A stretch of DNA of 64,000 bases from Callipepla californica brunnescens. Lineage: Eukaryota > Chordata > Aves > Galliformes > Odontophoridae. Numbering within the stretch: position 1 is the first letter of the stretch; every line of letters begins with the position of its first letter. The notes under the pieces were generated by a model, which saw only the letters and a list, made by a program, of their open reading frames with translations, had not been told where the DNA came from and made no database searches. Location: the NCBI GenBank assembly GCA_023055505.1, contig JALIRH010000003.1, positions 32,366,842 to 32,430,841 on the forward strand, written 5' to 3'. Of the stretch, positions 27,501 to 39,500 are shown piece by piece. The translations under genes and the position numbers were made by a program.

Positions 27501-30500
27501 AAAAAACCTAAAGATCAGAGAGACACATATGGAAATCAACAAAATCTGGCAGACCCCATCTAATAAAACATTAGACATAAACCAAGGCTGTTACACAAAT
27601 AATTTACCCTAGCCTCAGCCTGCAACACAGACTAACATTCTGAGCTTCAAGCAGCCAGAAGGGCCAAAGAGGAACCAGAGGCAGTGGCACTGCTGCAGAA
27701 GAGGCATTGTGCATGGTGTCAAGACCTGGAGGCGAGGTACCCAACAGCCAAGCTGAACATGGAGACATCTCCATTCAAGCTATGTTTATGCTGAGTATGA
27801 AAACAAAATCAAGAAGCATCTAGAATAAGTAGTAAAGATAATATAAAGCTTCTACAAAATAGTACATTATACTTAGCAGTTGAATAGACACACTAATCAT
27901 AACACGTGTAAAGGTGTTGTCCTTAACAACAGCAACAAATAAGCTATCACATATACTCAGAAGAAATGAAATACACCCTGGTAATAAAGCTGATTGAATT
28001 GAGTTGATTGAATTCAATTAGCAGTCTGCCAAACCATCCGCTTCAGCTACGAAGGGGAATGTGCCAGACATGAAAGCAGTATTTCTCACTCTACAACCCT
28101 TAAAGAACCAGAAGTGCTAAGATTTGATTTTGCTTCAAGCTACTCATCAAGCTTCTCCTTTAGAAGTAACAATCCTGTTTTTATCAACAGGGTAATTATA
28201 TAAATGCTTTAACTCCAGTCAGAAACACCAGGTAGTTCTTCATTAATCCGGCATTGAATTGAAAGTACGCATGCAAAGTAAGTTGAAAATAATGCTGAAA
28301 GACTGACATAAAAGTGGAAAAAGCTAAAACTTTGTAATTAAACACAGCCAAACCTCCAACAATTTACCTATGATAGAAAAGTCTACAAACACTCAATGAT
28401 TTGACATAACATTTGCTGTATGCATGATGGAGTCATGCAAATATGAACTAAAACCAGAAATTACCCTGTGATTTTTTTTTGTTTTTTTCCTGTATGTGAT
28501 CCATCATCTTTCCGTTTTAAGGCATTAGTATCTTACTGCACAAGAATGTCAGAAACTCAGAATTAGGGACAAAAAAGAAATACAGAAGTACAGTAACACA
28601 TGTAAAGATTTGGTTCACACAGACAAGCACTTTAGAGCCATCAGATTAATAAAAAGTCTCAACTTTGAATCGTTAAGTATTTTGGACATCATTAAAACAC
28701 AGTGCAGAAGTTGATTTATAAAGACAGTCTCCCTCCTCAGTTCTACTGCTTTTTGCTTCTTTCCCTTTGGCCTTGTGCCCTTTTCACACTTGGCTGCACA
28801 TTGGCACATTCTGAGTTTCAATCTGTGGTGAGGTGCAGCGTCTTTAGCCCAAGAGCAAGAATATCAGAAGCTGAAGTGGGTTCAAAAGTACAAAGAAGGT
28901 AGGCTTTTTAATTCTTGAATGAACTTTTTAATTCTTGAATCAACTTTGAACAAAACATCTAGGTTCCTCATACTTTTGAACTGAAATAACTGCAACAATG
29001 ATACTTTGAGCTTTAATGTTTCTCACTACTTCAAGGCCCAAAACAGAGTACAAGAACAGAAACATGGAAAGAAAGAGCTTTATGCTAACGAGAGAACAAA
29101 CTGTGTCAACACCGAAACATCTAAGAGCTAATTATAACCAGCAATTAGTCCTTCTGGACTCTTGACTATATTTGAAATGTAGGCATCTAGAGCTTGCGGA
29201 ATACATCAGTATAGATCCTTTGAATTTCATCGTTCTCTTTTCTCCTGTAATTGTTGCATTTCATTTACACTGACAACAGTTCCATGTGTTTTAGGATATG
29301 TGACTATTGTGTAGAGAAAACAAAATTATTCCGTGGTCAAATCATTACATAAAGCAAATTCAAAAGCTTGGAGCTGAGAACTGCTGGGGGTAGACAAACA
29401 AAATACAAAACAATATACTGAGCAGAAAGAGCACTAAAAGTCAATGCACAAATGCTGGCTCAAGCTTGGTGTAGTTCAGACCTCAAGGGACATGAGAAAG
29501 AACAAAGCCCCCAGTGCAATTTTTTCCAGATAAACCTCTATCTTCCAATTCCCGAATTGTATTTCTGCTCCAACTTTCAAAAACTATAAAATTTTACCTC
29601 CTAACACACACTGGAAACCATCCCCACGATAACCTGCCTTACACTGGCAGCTGAAAGACCCGGGAGTGTTGTAGCAGAAAGCATCTGGATGACAGCGGCC
29701 CTGCTGACATTCATCTATATCTGTAAAATAAAAGATCAGTCTTCGATAAATATTCCTCATGATGGAGGATAGCTTACAAACCAGAGTAAGGAATTCAAGT
29801 GCAAACCTGGCTTATTACTTTCAGGCTCATCTTTTAGGTCATATGACTAGAATTAAAGACTTTTGGAAGAGTATGGAAATGAAAAGAGGATAAAAGCATG
29901 CATGTATTTTAGATTCTGGCTGTCAGCAAATCTCTCTATCTTGTTATTCTGATGGGTACTGGCACTGTAAATTCACACAGTATTTTAGAAATGTATGCCC
30001 ATAAGAAAGGGGAAAGAGGAAAAGACATAATTGCAAGAAGAAAGGTAGGATTTGGCCAGTGAGATTTCTGATGTGTTTAGGTAAAGCTTCTCTCCCACTG
30101 CACTCCAACTGACGTGAAACACAATATAACATTTTTACAGATTCTGAATTCTGAGCACTGTGTGACACCACCTTAGTGATATAAACCATTACAGTGTCAA
30201 CAGTTTCAGCAGGTGTGGATGTGATCCCCTAACTGCAGCTACTGCCATTTGTGCAGCTACCTCCTCTCGGTCCTTCTGGAGCACAAATACTGAGGAGTGA
30301 ACTCAAAAGCAGGGGAGTAAAGAACAAGAGTTTATGATGCGCATCTGCAGAATGTAAGGTATAAATCTTCCTTTTTAAAATCAGAAGGGACTATAGGACA
30401 TCACATTGAGCAGCCAAGTTGTGCAATAAAGAGTATGGAAAAAAATCACAGCAAATGGTAACTACTCACCCTCACAGGCACGCCCATCTCCAGAGAAGCC

Positions 30501-33500
30501 AGGGAGGCATGTGCAGATGTAGGCAGACCCACCAGTGTACACGCACTGAGCACGCTGAGGGATGTCGCAGCCATGAGTGCCCATCTGGCAGTGGTTTATG
30601 GCATATTCAACAGCTGCAGGTTAGACACACAAGAGTGATTTTCCTCCTCAAAGTTTGAAGCTGGTAGTACATTTCTAGACAGCACGCCCGTGAAGGCACA
30701 GAGAAGAAAAAAGAAACAAAGAAACTGTGTTCTGTTTTGGGGGCTGGGGTTTGTGTTTTGTTGTTGCTTTTTAAAGCTCTTCCATTACACCAATGTTAAA
30801 ACTTACTGATGTTTTACAAAGCATCAACTGTCCTCAGCACCTCACAAATGTCTGTTAGCATAGATCAGGGCAGAAAGACTATGACAGCCATACATCCTGA
30901 CATTTACGTCAGTTTTGATTATAAAAAGGAGTCCTCAATGAAGAAATAAGACATCTCATAGAGGCACCTCACACATTGGTTGAGCAGCCAGTTCACTGCA
31001 CTGGGAATTAAATATCCTGCTACACTAACCTAGGATTGACCCAGGGCTGTCATCACTTGGCAAGAGATGGAAGATGTGACTCACTTAATAGGAGATAAAC
31101 ACATTTGTCAGCTATCAGAGAGATTTTGAACAACTGCAGCAGCTGGGGCCAGTCCTGAAGATTTTCATGATTTTCTCAGTGGTGACAGTGATGACTCTAA
31201 AGGCACTGCTTTACACACAATATATTTTAGGTAGTTGCTAGAGCTTTGCCTGTGCTTACCCGTTGTGTCAGAGCAGAGGAAAGGAAACCATTATATTTGA
31301 AAAAGAAAGAAGCAAAACAACACAAAAATGTCAGGGTAAGAAAAACGCGGGTTTGCAGTGAACATCCATTGAGGCATTTTTTATGCAATTCCTTCCTAAG
31401 AGCTGACAGGGGACCAGGACCAGACTCCACAATACTCCTTTCATCACAGTACACAGATGGAAACTACCACAGTATCAGAAGGGAAAAAAACAAATCTGCC
31501 ATCATAGCCAGATCTGAAAACAGACATTATCTTCATCTCTCTGGAGGAGACAATGTCATTGTTAGAATCTTCTTATCTGTTCTGCTTCATAGAGTAGGAT
31601 TTAGATTACAAAATAACCTATTTAGAACGGCATTAGCTTTAAAGCTGGAATTCCTAGGGAGCTCTGAAGTCCTCCTGTTCCTCAGTCTACAAATAGGAGA
31701 ACTGGATTCATTTACAATTCTCTTCTTAACACAGCTGGTATGAAAAAACTGCAGTTCCACAGCAAACCACATAAGCACAAAGAAGGCTGCTGCTGCCCTG
31801 TGTCAGGCTCAAGTTGCTCATGGGCCATAAAATGACAAAGGAATAAGACATTTATCTTCATTCTGCTGGGAAACCTCTAAGTTTCTTTTTGATTGAAGAA
31901 AAGGAGCACACCAAAGTCCTTCCGGTTGAGTAAGGCACTCTTATTTCACGATTTTTAATTTTGTTTCTATGTGAAATATGCAACTAAGTCATGGTATAGA
32001 AAAGACAGAAGATTCCAGTAAACATTCCCATTTTATATTCAAAACAATTCTGAATGGGAAATCTTTATGAGACAGAGCAAAGTGCTTCAGACACCTTCTT
32101 CAGTTACCTAACGGATGGTAACCATCTATCTGCAACACAAACTCCTAAATTCAACTCAAGTTAGAAGCCAGCATGACCCTAGGAGCCATCCTCTGTTTCC
32201 GTGAGATGAATTACATCCTGAAAGCCATGGGCACTGCTTTTAAGAAGGGTGAAACTCACCAACGCAGGTCCTCCCGTCTGCTCCAAACTGGTATCCCTCA
32301 ACACATTCACATCGGTACGTTCCCGGCTGGTTATTGCAAACTGCATTACTGCCACATAGACCCAGTTGCTCTGAACACTCATCAATATCTAGAATATTAA
32401 ATAAAAATTCCTGCTATTATAAAGATGCATTTAAAACGGATGCCAGAAAAACAAACTGTGTAAATGTTAAATAATAGCAGGCTTGTGTATTTAATCCACG
32501 TCTTGGCTAGACTACACCTCTTAGAAGTAATTAGCAACTAGAAAATAAGTTTTCAGTTAACTGTAACCTCAGCTAATCTGCATGAAAACAAACAAACAAA
32601 GAAAAAGCCACTGAAGAGGTTTTATAGAGGAGTGGGCCAGGAAACCAGCCCCTGAGGAAGAAGATGCAGGATATAAGGTGACCAGAAGTAATGATTACTA
32701 CTCAGTAAGCAGGAACTTTAGGAAAGATAGCTCCTTTGGTCATCCACATATCAAAGTCTAACATATTAAAAAAAACTTGGTTATTCTTTAGCACAGTAAA
32801 TGATAAATACATGGAATTCGTGTGTATTATTATGTTAAAATCTGGAGTAAAGTAACTTTTAAATTTGACTCTAAAACACATTTTAGATCATATATACAGT
32901 AATTGTTTAATATGCAAAACGCTTTTAATTAATTCCAAATCTCACCGTCTACTAATAAATACACACACACGTAAGAGGTAGAGCAAGTTCAGAAGCTAAA
33001 GTGATCTAAGGTTCTATTAAACTGTGTAACAAAACAGTCATGATCCATAATTCAGCTAAACTGCAGAGATTTTGCTTCACTACTTTTTGCTGCAAGGCGT
33101 GCACCGCATGCCTGAAAAAATCAAATTTTGGAAGTCTTCTCGCTAGAGAAGGCTTCCATGTAGTCTATGACCTGGAGCATGCAGGAGAGACTAAAATATG
33201 AAAAGAAGGAAACTTCATACTGTAAAGCTTATGGTTTATTGTAGGTTTTATTTTAGGTTCTGATCTGTACACCTAGCAATGCACTTCCTTGCCAGGAAGA
33301 CAATGAAATAAAGACACGGAGCTTTCACTACTTGGGCAGCCCTTACAAGCATCTAAAAATCCTGTCAAGTACTACGAAGAAAAGATCTTTGACAACAGAA
33401 ACACTGCGCAGTATTGGGAACAAAAACTTCTCTGAAAAGCAAGACAAAGTATTTGGACACTTGGTCTAAGAGACTTGAGCAACAGGGATTCTCAAAGCAT

Positions 33501-36500
33501 ATCCTAAAAAAGATTATTTAATTGGGTTTCCATATCCGTGCCCTGCGTACATTCCTCATTGCCTTTAAGAACTTATAACTTAGTTGACTCGTTTTAACCA
33601 GAATTTGCAGAATGTTGCATTTCTTACAGCTAAGTCCCCACAAGTCTTAAGAAAAAGAGGAACTGTGTAGGAAAGAAGCTTTGTAAGTAAGCATATCCAA
33701 ATGTGACTCTTCAAGACAATCAAACTTACTTACTGTGATTAATCACATACATTAGCTACTGCAACATCCCTCTAAACTACCATTCCTCAAACCAGCTTCC
33801 CTCAAACCAGCTTCTTAGGACAGTTCATTTAAATCCTTCAGAATGAGAGTAAATGCATTTTACGCAAACCAAAATATACATTTACTAAAGAAAGACTTAT
33901 GATACCATAACAAATGTTTCCATCTCCACGGAATCCAATAGAACATTCACAGGAGAAACGATTCCCAGATCCTGCACGACATACTGCGTTGGTGTCACAG
34001 TTATGGGTACCAGTGTAGCAGGGATTCCGGCTAATATCAGCAGAACCATCTGACAAGAAAGACCATATTCAGCCATGACAACCCAAGTAATAAAACTCAG
34101 ATAAAGTACAGAAGGAGATCACTTTTAGCATGAATGAAACAAGCAAAAATTATTGCATCAGGAAGAAGGGGACTTGTAGGTGATATGCAGGACATCAAGC
34201 TCAAATGACAGTATCACCTGTATGTTTTGTAACTTTGGCAAAAGACCATTAAAATCTAAAAAAAAAATAATAATAATAATCACAAAAACTCACTAAAAAG
34301 AAAAAATAACCAAGATAATGCATCTTCCTGAAACTAACCTAGACCTAAAACATGATTCTTAACAGCACGTTTTGCTCATTTCGATTGACTGCACTTTATT
34401 TTTGGAACAAACAGAAGTGAGTATAGTCCCTTCTGTACTTACCTGTTACGCATTTTCAAATTGCTCTTTTGTTTTTATTCTGATTTCAGTGAACACAGAC
34501 AAACTTGGAATGTTCCCCTAGAAAATACACTTCAGAGGCTTCCTACCTTACAAGCATTGTGCCATGTATCAAGACAAACTACTCTGAAACTAGCTTTTTC
34601 TAAGGTAGATTTTTTTCCCCTCTTTTGCTCTTTGCTCTGATTATACACAAAACAATTGCTAATAGAGGAACTAGGTATCAAATGTAGAAAAATGGCACAC
34701 TCTCTGCATCTAAGCAGCAATATAGTCAAGCTAGTATGTTGAGAGTATTTCATTAAATTAGACACAAACTCCACTGGACTTCAAGAAGAGTTAAATACCC
34801 TTCCCCAGGTAAAAACACCAACTTCAATAGTCCCATTTCTCTTCTGAAGCGTTGGATCCAGATTTGCTGATAAACGTAACTAATTAATTAATATTCAGCT
34901 AATGCAAGCTAAAAGAATACAGAAACATACTTGTAATAACAGTAGCAAAACAGGAATGCTTTGAATTCGTACATACCACTGATGGGGCCAATGGAATTGC
35001 TCATAGCATACCGCAGAATTTGCTCGTCTCTGTTATACAGGACAAATATGCTGTCCACTGAGAGTTGCTGAGTAGCAGAAGCAGCATGGAGAGATTCATC
35101 ATGAATGCATTCATCAAAGGAGATGGTCTGTCGCCACTGATAGGCACCGGTGTACGTGGAGGCAACCCCGTCCCTTTCTGGCTCTGTCACCGTGTACTCT
35201 CTGGTAGATGATGAAGTGATCACTGCAATATGGCAACATACTCTGATCAGAACAGAAAGCAAAAACCTCTGATCCATTTGCATGCAAAAGAACAGGCATT
35301 TGATTAGACTTGTTCTATTCTCAGCACAGTCATAAGGAACAGGACACATGATTTATCTTGACATAATTTAAATATTCAGCTTATCTTTATGGGTTGCCAT
35401 GTAATGAAAGAAAAATTTAACTCAGGAAACTTACAAGTTCCTTTAGATAAATCTGCCTAAACAACTCCTCCGAATCTCTGAAGTTGTTCAGTGCAGGGTC
35501 TTCCTGTTGCCTCTACCATCTCTCAGCTCAAAAGGGCAGGCAAAGCAGCAAGAGTGGCTCAGTACCAAATACCAAAGTCAACATCGGCAGATATAATGCA
35601 GTGATGGTGTAACTACACCACTTGAAGCTACCTGTAGCAATCAAATGGTAGCCCTGGAACACAATGCTCTCTCCCTAGTATCTAGATGCACTTGATTGCA
35701 CCGCTTGCTGCTTCCTCTCTATTGATTCTTGATGGCTGGGCTGGGTGGCCAGCAGGAACACTACAACATCACTTTGTTTTTGCTGGGTTGAGTCATGCAT
35801 CATATTATCCAGGAAGAGGAAAGTAAAGAGAGGAATACCCCACTGTAAGTGTCAAAATGAAGAACTACTCTTACCACAACTCTGAGAGAAGTACTGAAGA
35901 AACAATGAAGGACGCTGATAAGGGAATCAAGAGCCTCCTAATCTTCTAGAAAGTTGTTCAAATTCAGCTCAAATAATACTGACAAATGCTTGTTACTGAC
36001 ATACGGCATGGCCACTGAGGTGCAGCTTAAACAACACATACTGGTAAATAACTAATTGGTTTGCACGGTCTCATTGAACAAGACTAAAGCCCATTTAGTG
36101 TCATTACTACAAACAGGTATATCCCAGTTCAGCTCCCACTGGAGAGCTATGGGCTCCGCAAAAAGCTTTGCCGTGTGTACGACTACCACGAACAGTGTAA
36201 AAAATAAGATCAATAAAAGAGGACAGCTAACATCAGCTCAATATTAAGCTCACTTTTTTTTCAACAAGAAGTTCAGAAATATTTGCATCTACTCAAAATC
36301 CACCTCCTTTGGAACCCATTCCTAAGAGTCAAAATTTTATAAATTGAGGAACACAAGCACATCTTTTAAGAAGGTAATAAAATCATGCTTTTAAGATAAT
36401 CTTTCTCCCCACTCTGAGAATTGTGCACTTACATATCAACTCCTTCTTAGGAAATCTTACCAGAACTAGAGGCATGATAGAGTTCAGTGTAAGGTTCAAT

Positions 36501-39500
36501 ATGGACTGAAGAACCAGGGGGGACCTCGGGTATTCTGCCTTCCATTTCTGTGCTGATGGTAAGGTGACCATGCTCATCAATTCCACTGAACTTCTGCTTT
36601 ATAACCAGCTTCTCATTGTTGCCAAGAAAAGTGACTTCAGTTTGCCGTGTAAACTCTCCACCTAAAGCAACAGCATTAGTTAAACCACTTAACAGTGGTT
36701 TCTGAATCCTTCAGCACACCACAACTGCTTCTACTAGGTAAAATTAAAACTATTATTTTCTGCAAGCAAGCTTTGATGTAACACAATAGTTAATATTCTG
36801 GATCCCTACAGAAATAGCTTCCAAAGACTTATTGATAATGTCACAAGAAAATTCTCTCTTCTTAAACACCGAATATGCTAAACTGCGAGTAATCCTCAAG
36901 AAGCACCTAAATTAAATAAATACTTTCAGAAATGCTAAAAATATTCAGTCTTTCCCTTTTAGTAAACAAAAAAAAACAAACAAAAAAAGCAACTGAGCTG
37001 TACGTCTTAGAGAATATGTCTATTCAGAATACTGTCATTTAAAAACAAAAAAAAATAAAATCCCCTACATCTGTTTCTAAATCAAAACCAGGTGAAATGT
37101 ATGCTGTAAATTCTGGAAAAAGCTTCAAACACACACACACAGAACATATTACAATCCCCAAACAATAAGCTATATTCAAGTAGATTCATAGCATAAGGCT
37201 GTAAAGGATAAAATTTAAAAAAGAAACACATGTTCTCCTAGGACAGCTTGAACCTACAGCTCGAATTAAAGTGCACAGACAAGTAGATAATGCCCTGGAT
37301 AGCTTTTTAAAGCTATATTTGTGAACTGAGGCTTCCTTCAAATAAGTTAGCAGGATCATTTGCATTTCATATAACATTTTCTTTTACAAAGTATATCAGG
37401 CCTTTGAGAGGTCAGACTTGTGCTTTGTTTCATTGGCATGATCAGGAAATTAACACAGTAGATGCCTCATATGTAGGGGCAGGTTTATTTTCAGTAGCTC
37501 TGCACACCGTAAAACCAAAAATTAGATACGTTTTAATAATCTCTTGTATGGGAATGGGCCAATCCATTCTTCTATAAGAAATATACGTGCTTGTGCAGAA
37601 GCTGTAAAATAAAAAGCCCAATATCTAAACAAGAAAACTAGTGAGAAATCTGATAAAAAAGCAATCTAGTTTCAACTCAGAATAAATAGATTTTTGTCAC
37701 ATATTGCTTCTACATATACACTTTTTATCTCAAGACAAGGGAAAGTACAGCACAGTTTTTAAACATGATTTTAAATTAAGTTACCGGTAATGCTGAATCC
37801 ATTTTTATATCCTTGCTGTTCCACAGCAAACATCCACCCTATTATACCTCCAATAGAGGCAAGAGGCAGTAAAGAATAGCCCAAAGCTTCTGGGATTGTG
37901 CTGATAGCAGTATAGGCACGTCCGTGGTTCATCACAACGTATGAGTGGAGATCGGTGTTCTCAAATGTAACTGGAACGGGGTTATTTCCTACAAAGATTC
38001 GTCCTTTGACTTTCCCATTGACTCTCTGAGGAGAACCTGGGAAATCAGTGCAATGCATCAGTTTGGTTACATGTGTACTGTTATCAGTAAGAGGTCAAAA
38101 TGGCCTCAAGAAATGCCCTTTATTCTCTTCAACAATTTTTCCTCCAAAGACAACTCCATTAACAAATCATGCTGTTACAGTATCTCTGACAGGAACAAGA
38201 TCACACTTCATTTCAATACCTACTGAATGTAGATTTGCTCATTCCATGCTAGAAGCCTAACACCACAAGGTACTCAGAGCATTCAGACTACTAGCCTTAA
38301 AAGAAAACTTGTTCCAATACTGTCAGTGTTTTACAGAAGTAATTACTGTGGTTTACTAATTTTTTTTCTGTATATAATTTCCTAAATGCATTCAAATTCA
38401 AGTTGCATTACCTTCAATCCTTCTTTTCTTTCTCTGAAAAGCTCAGTTTTATGAGCTGAAAGTTGTGTAGTAGGTTTTGCTTCCCTTCTCTATGCAACAC
38501 AAAGTTTGCAGTCAGCTCATTCAGCCACTGAAATGCATCTATACACTGAGTCAAGTCACTACAAGGATTACAAGTGTATACATAAGAAATTCCTTTATGG
38601 ATCTTACACAGGAACAAAGTTTAAATGGGTATCCAACAAAAATCCGGCAGATTAGCCCTTTAGTAAAGAAGCTTAAGAGTCAGACAAAGAGGAGCCATGC
38701 TCTTTACTTTTATGATCAGAGTTAATTTGTTCGTCCCCTTTAGACAGCCCATTTCTAGAGTGGGGACCACATCAGATTATAAAATACTGGAAGTTCACAA
38801 CTAATTCTAACAATAACACTGGATGCTTTACTATCTATTAACTGAAATAATGTAAAGAATAACATTTTTTCTCCTAGAAAGTTGCATCATTCATATCGTT
38901 GGTTACTTAAAATAGTTTGCTTCATTTAGAAAACAAAGCCACTATCTTAGAAAACACAGCTCACTTAAAATACCTTTCAAAACATCTCTAGTGATAACTC
39001 TTTCAAAAAAGATGTAACCATGTCTCATTTTGACTACTGAAAATAGGTTGCCTTATTCAAGAACACCAAGTGTAATAGCTGTATATAAAACCAAGGTTGA
39101 GAGAAGTTACCTTCTGCTACACATTGTCTGCCATTTCCTTTGTATCCAGCGATACAACTGCAACAAAATCCATTTGGGTAATCCTTGCAAATAGCATGAA
39201 CTGAGCATTGGTGGCGATTGTTAGCACAGGTTTGTTGGACATCTGTGTGGTAGCGGAACACTGTAGAAATACCAGACACTTGTACTAGATACTTATTACA
39301 TCTATATTTATACAGGGCACTTAAATTGTTCTGATGAAACTAAACACACAATCATTTCAATCTACACTTGCTTCCAAAACACAGCTTTCCAACCTCGGGA
39401 CGAAGAACATCAGTAAAGTACCCAGAAACATGCACCAAACAGATGGCAACTGTAGTTAGCTCAACATATTATTTCATGGAAAGCAACAATTTCAAGAAAC

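Larger units (their letters stand above)
23602..29597 (-). other. NID1 intron 12, the largest intron
   Basis: 6.0 kb between EGF5 and the thyroglobulin domain. It contains an A-run/CA microsatellite at 24861-24900, a probable old LINE fragment near 25580-25680, a 24-bp tandem duplication at 26982-27032 and a 20-bp one at 28904-28943. No extra EGF exon or second thyroglobulin exon is seen in it on the minus strand. Confidence 0.7.

Noticed and set aside
34909..35349. Minus-strand open frame of 146 codons as a separate gene
   Set aside because: Its middle is NID1 exon 8; the ends are flanking intron sequence.
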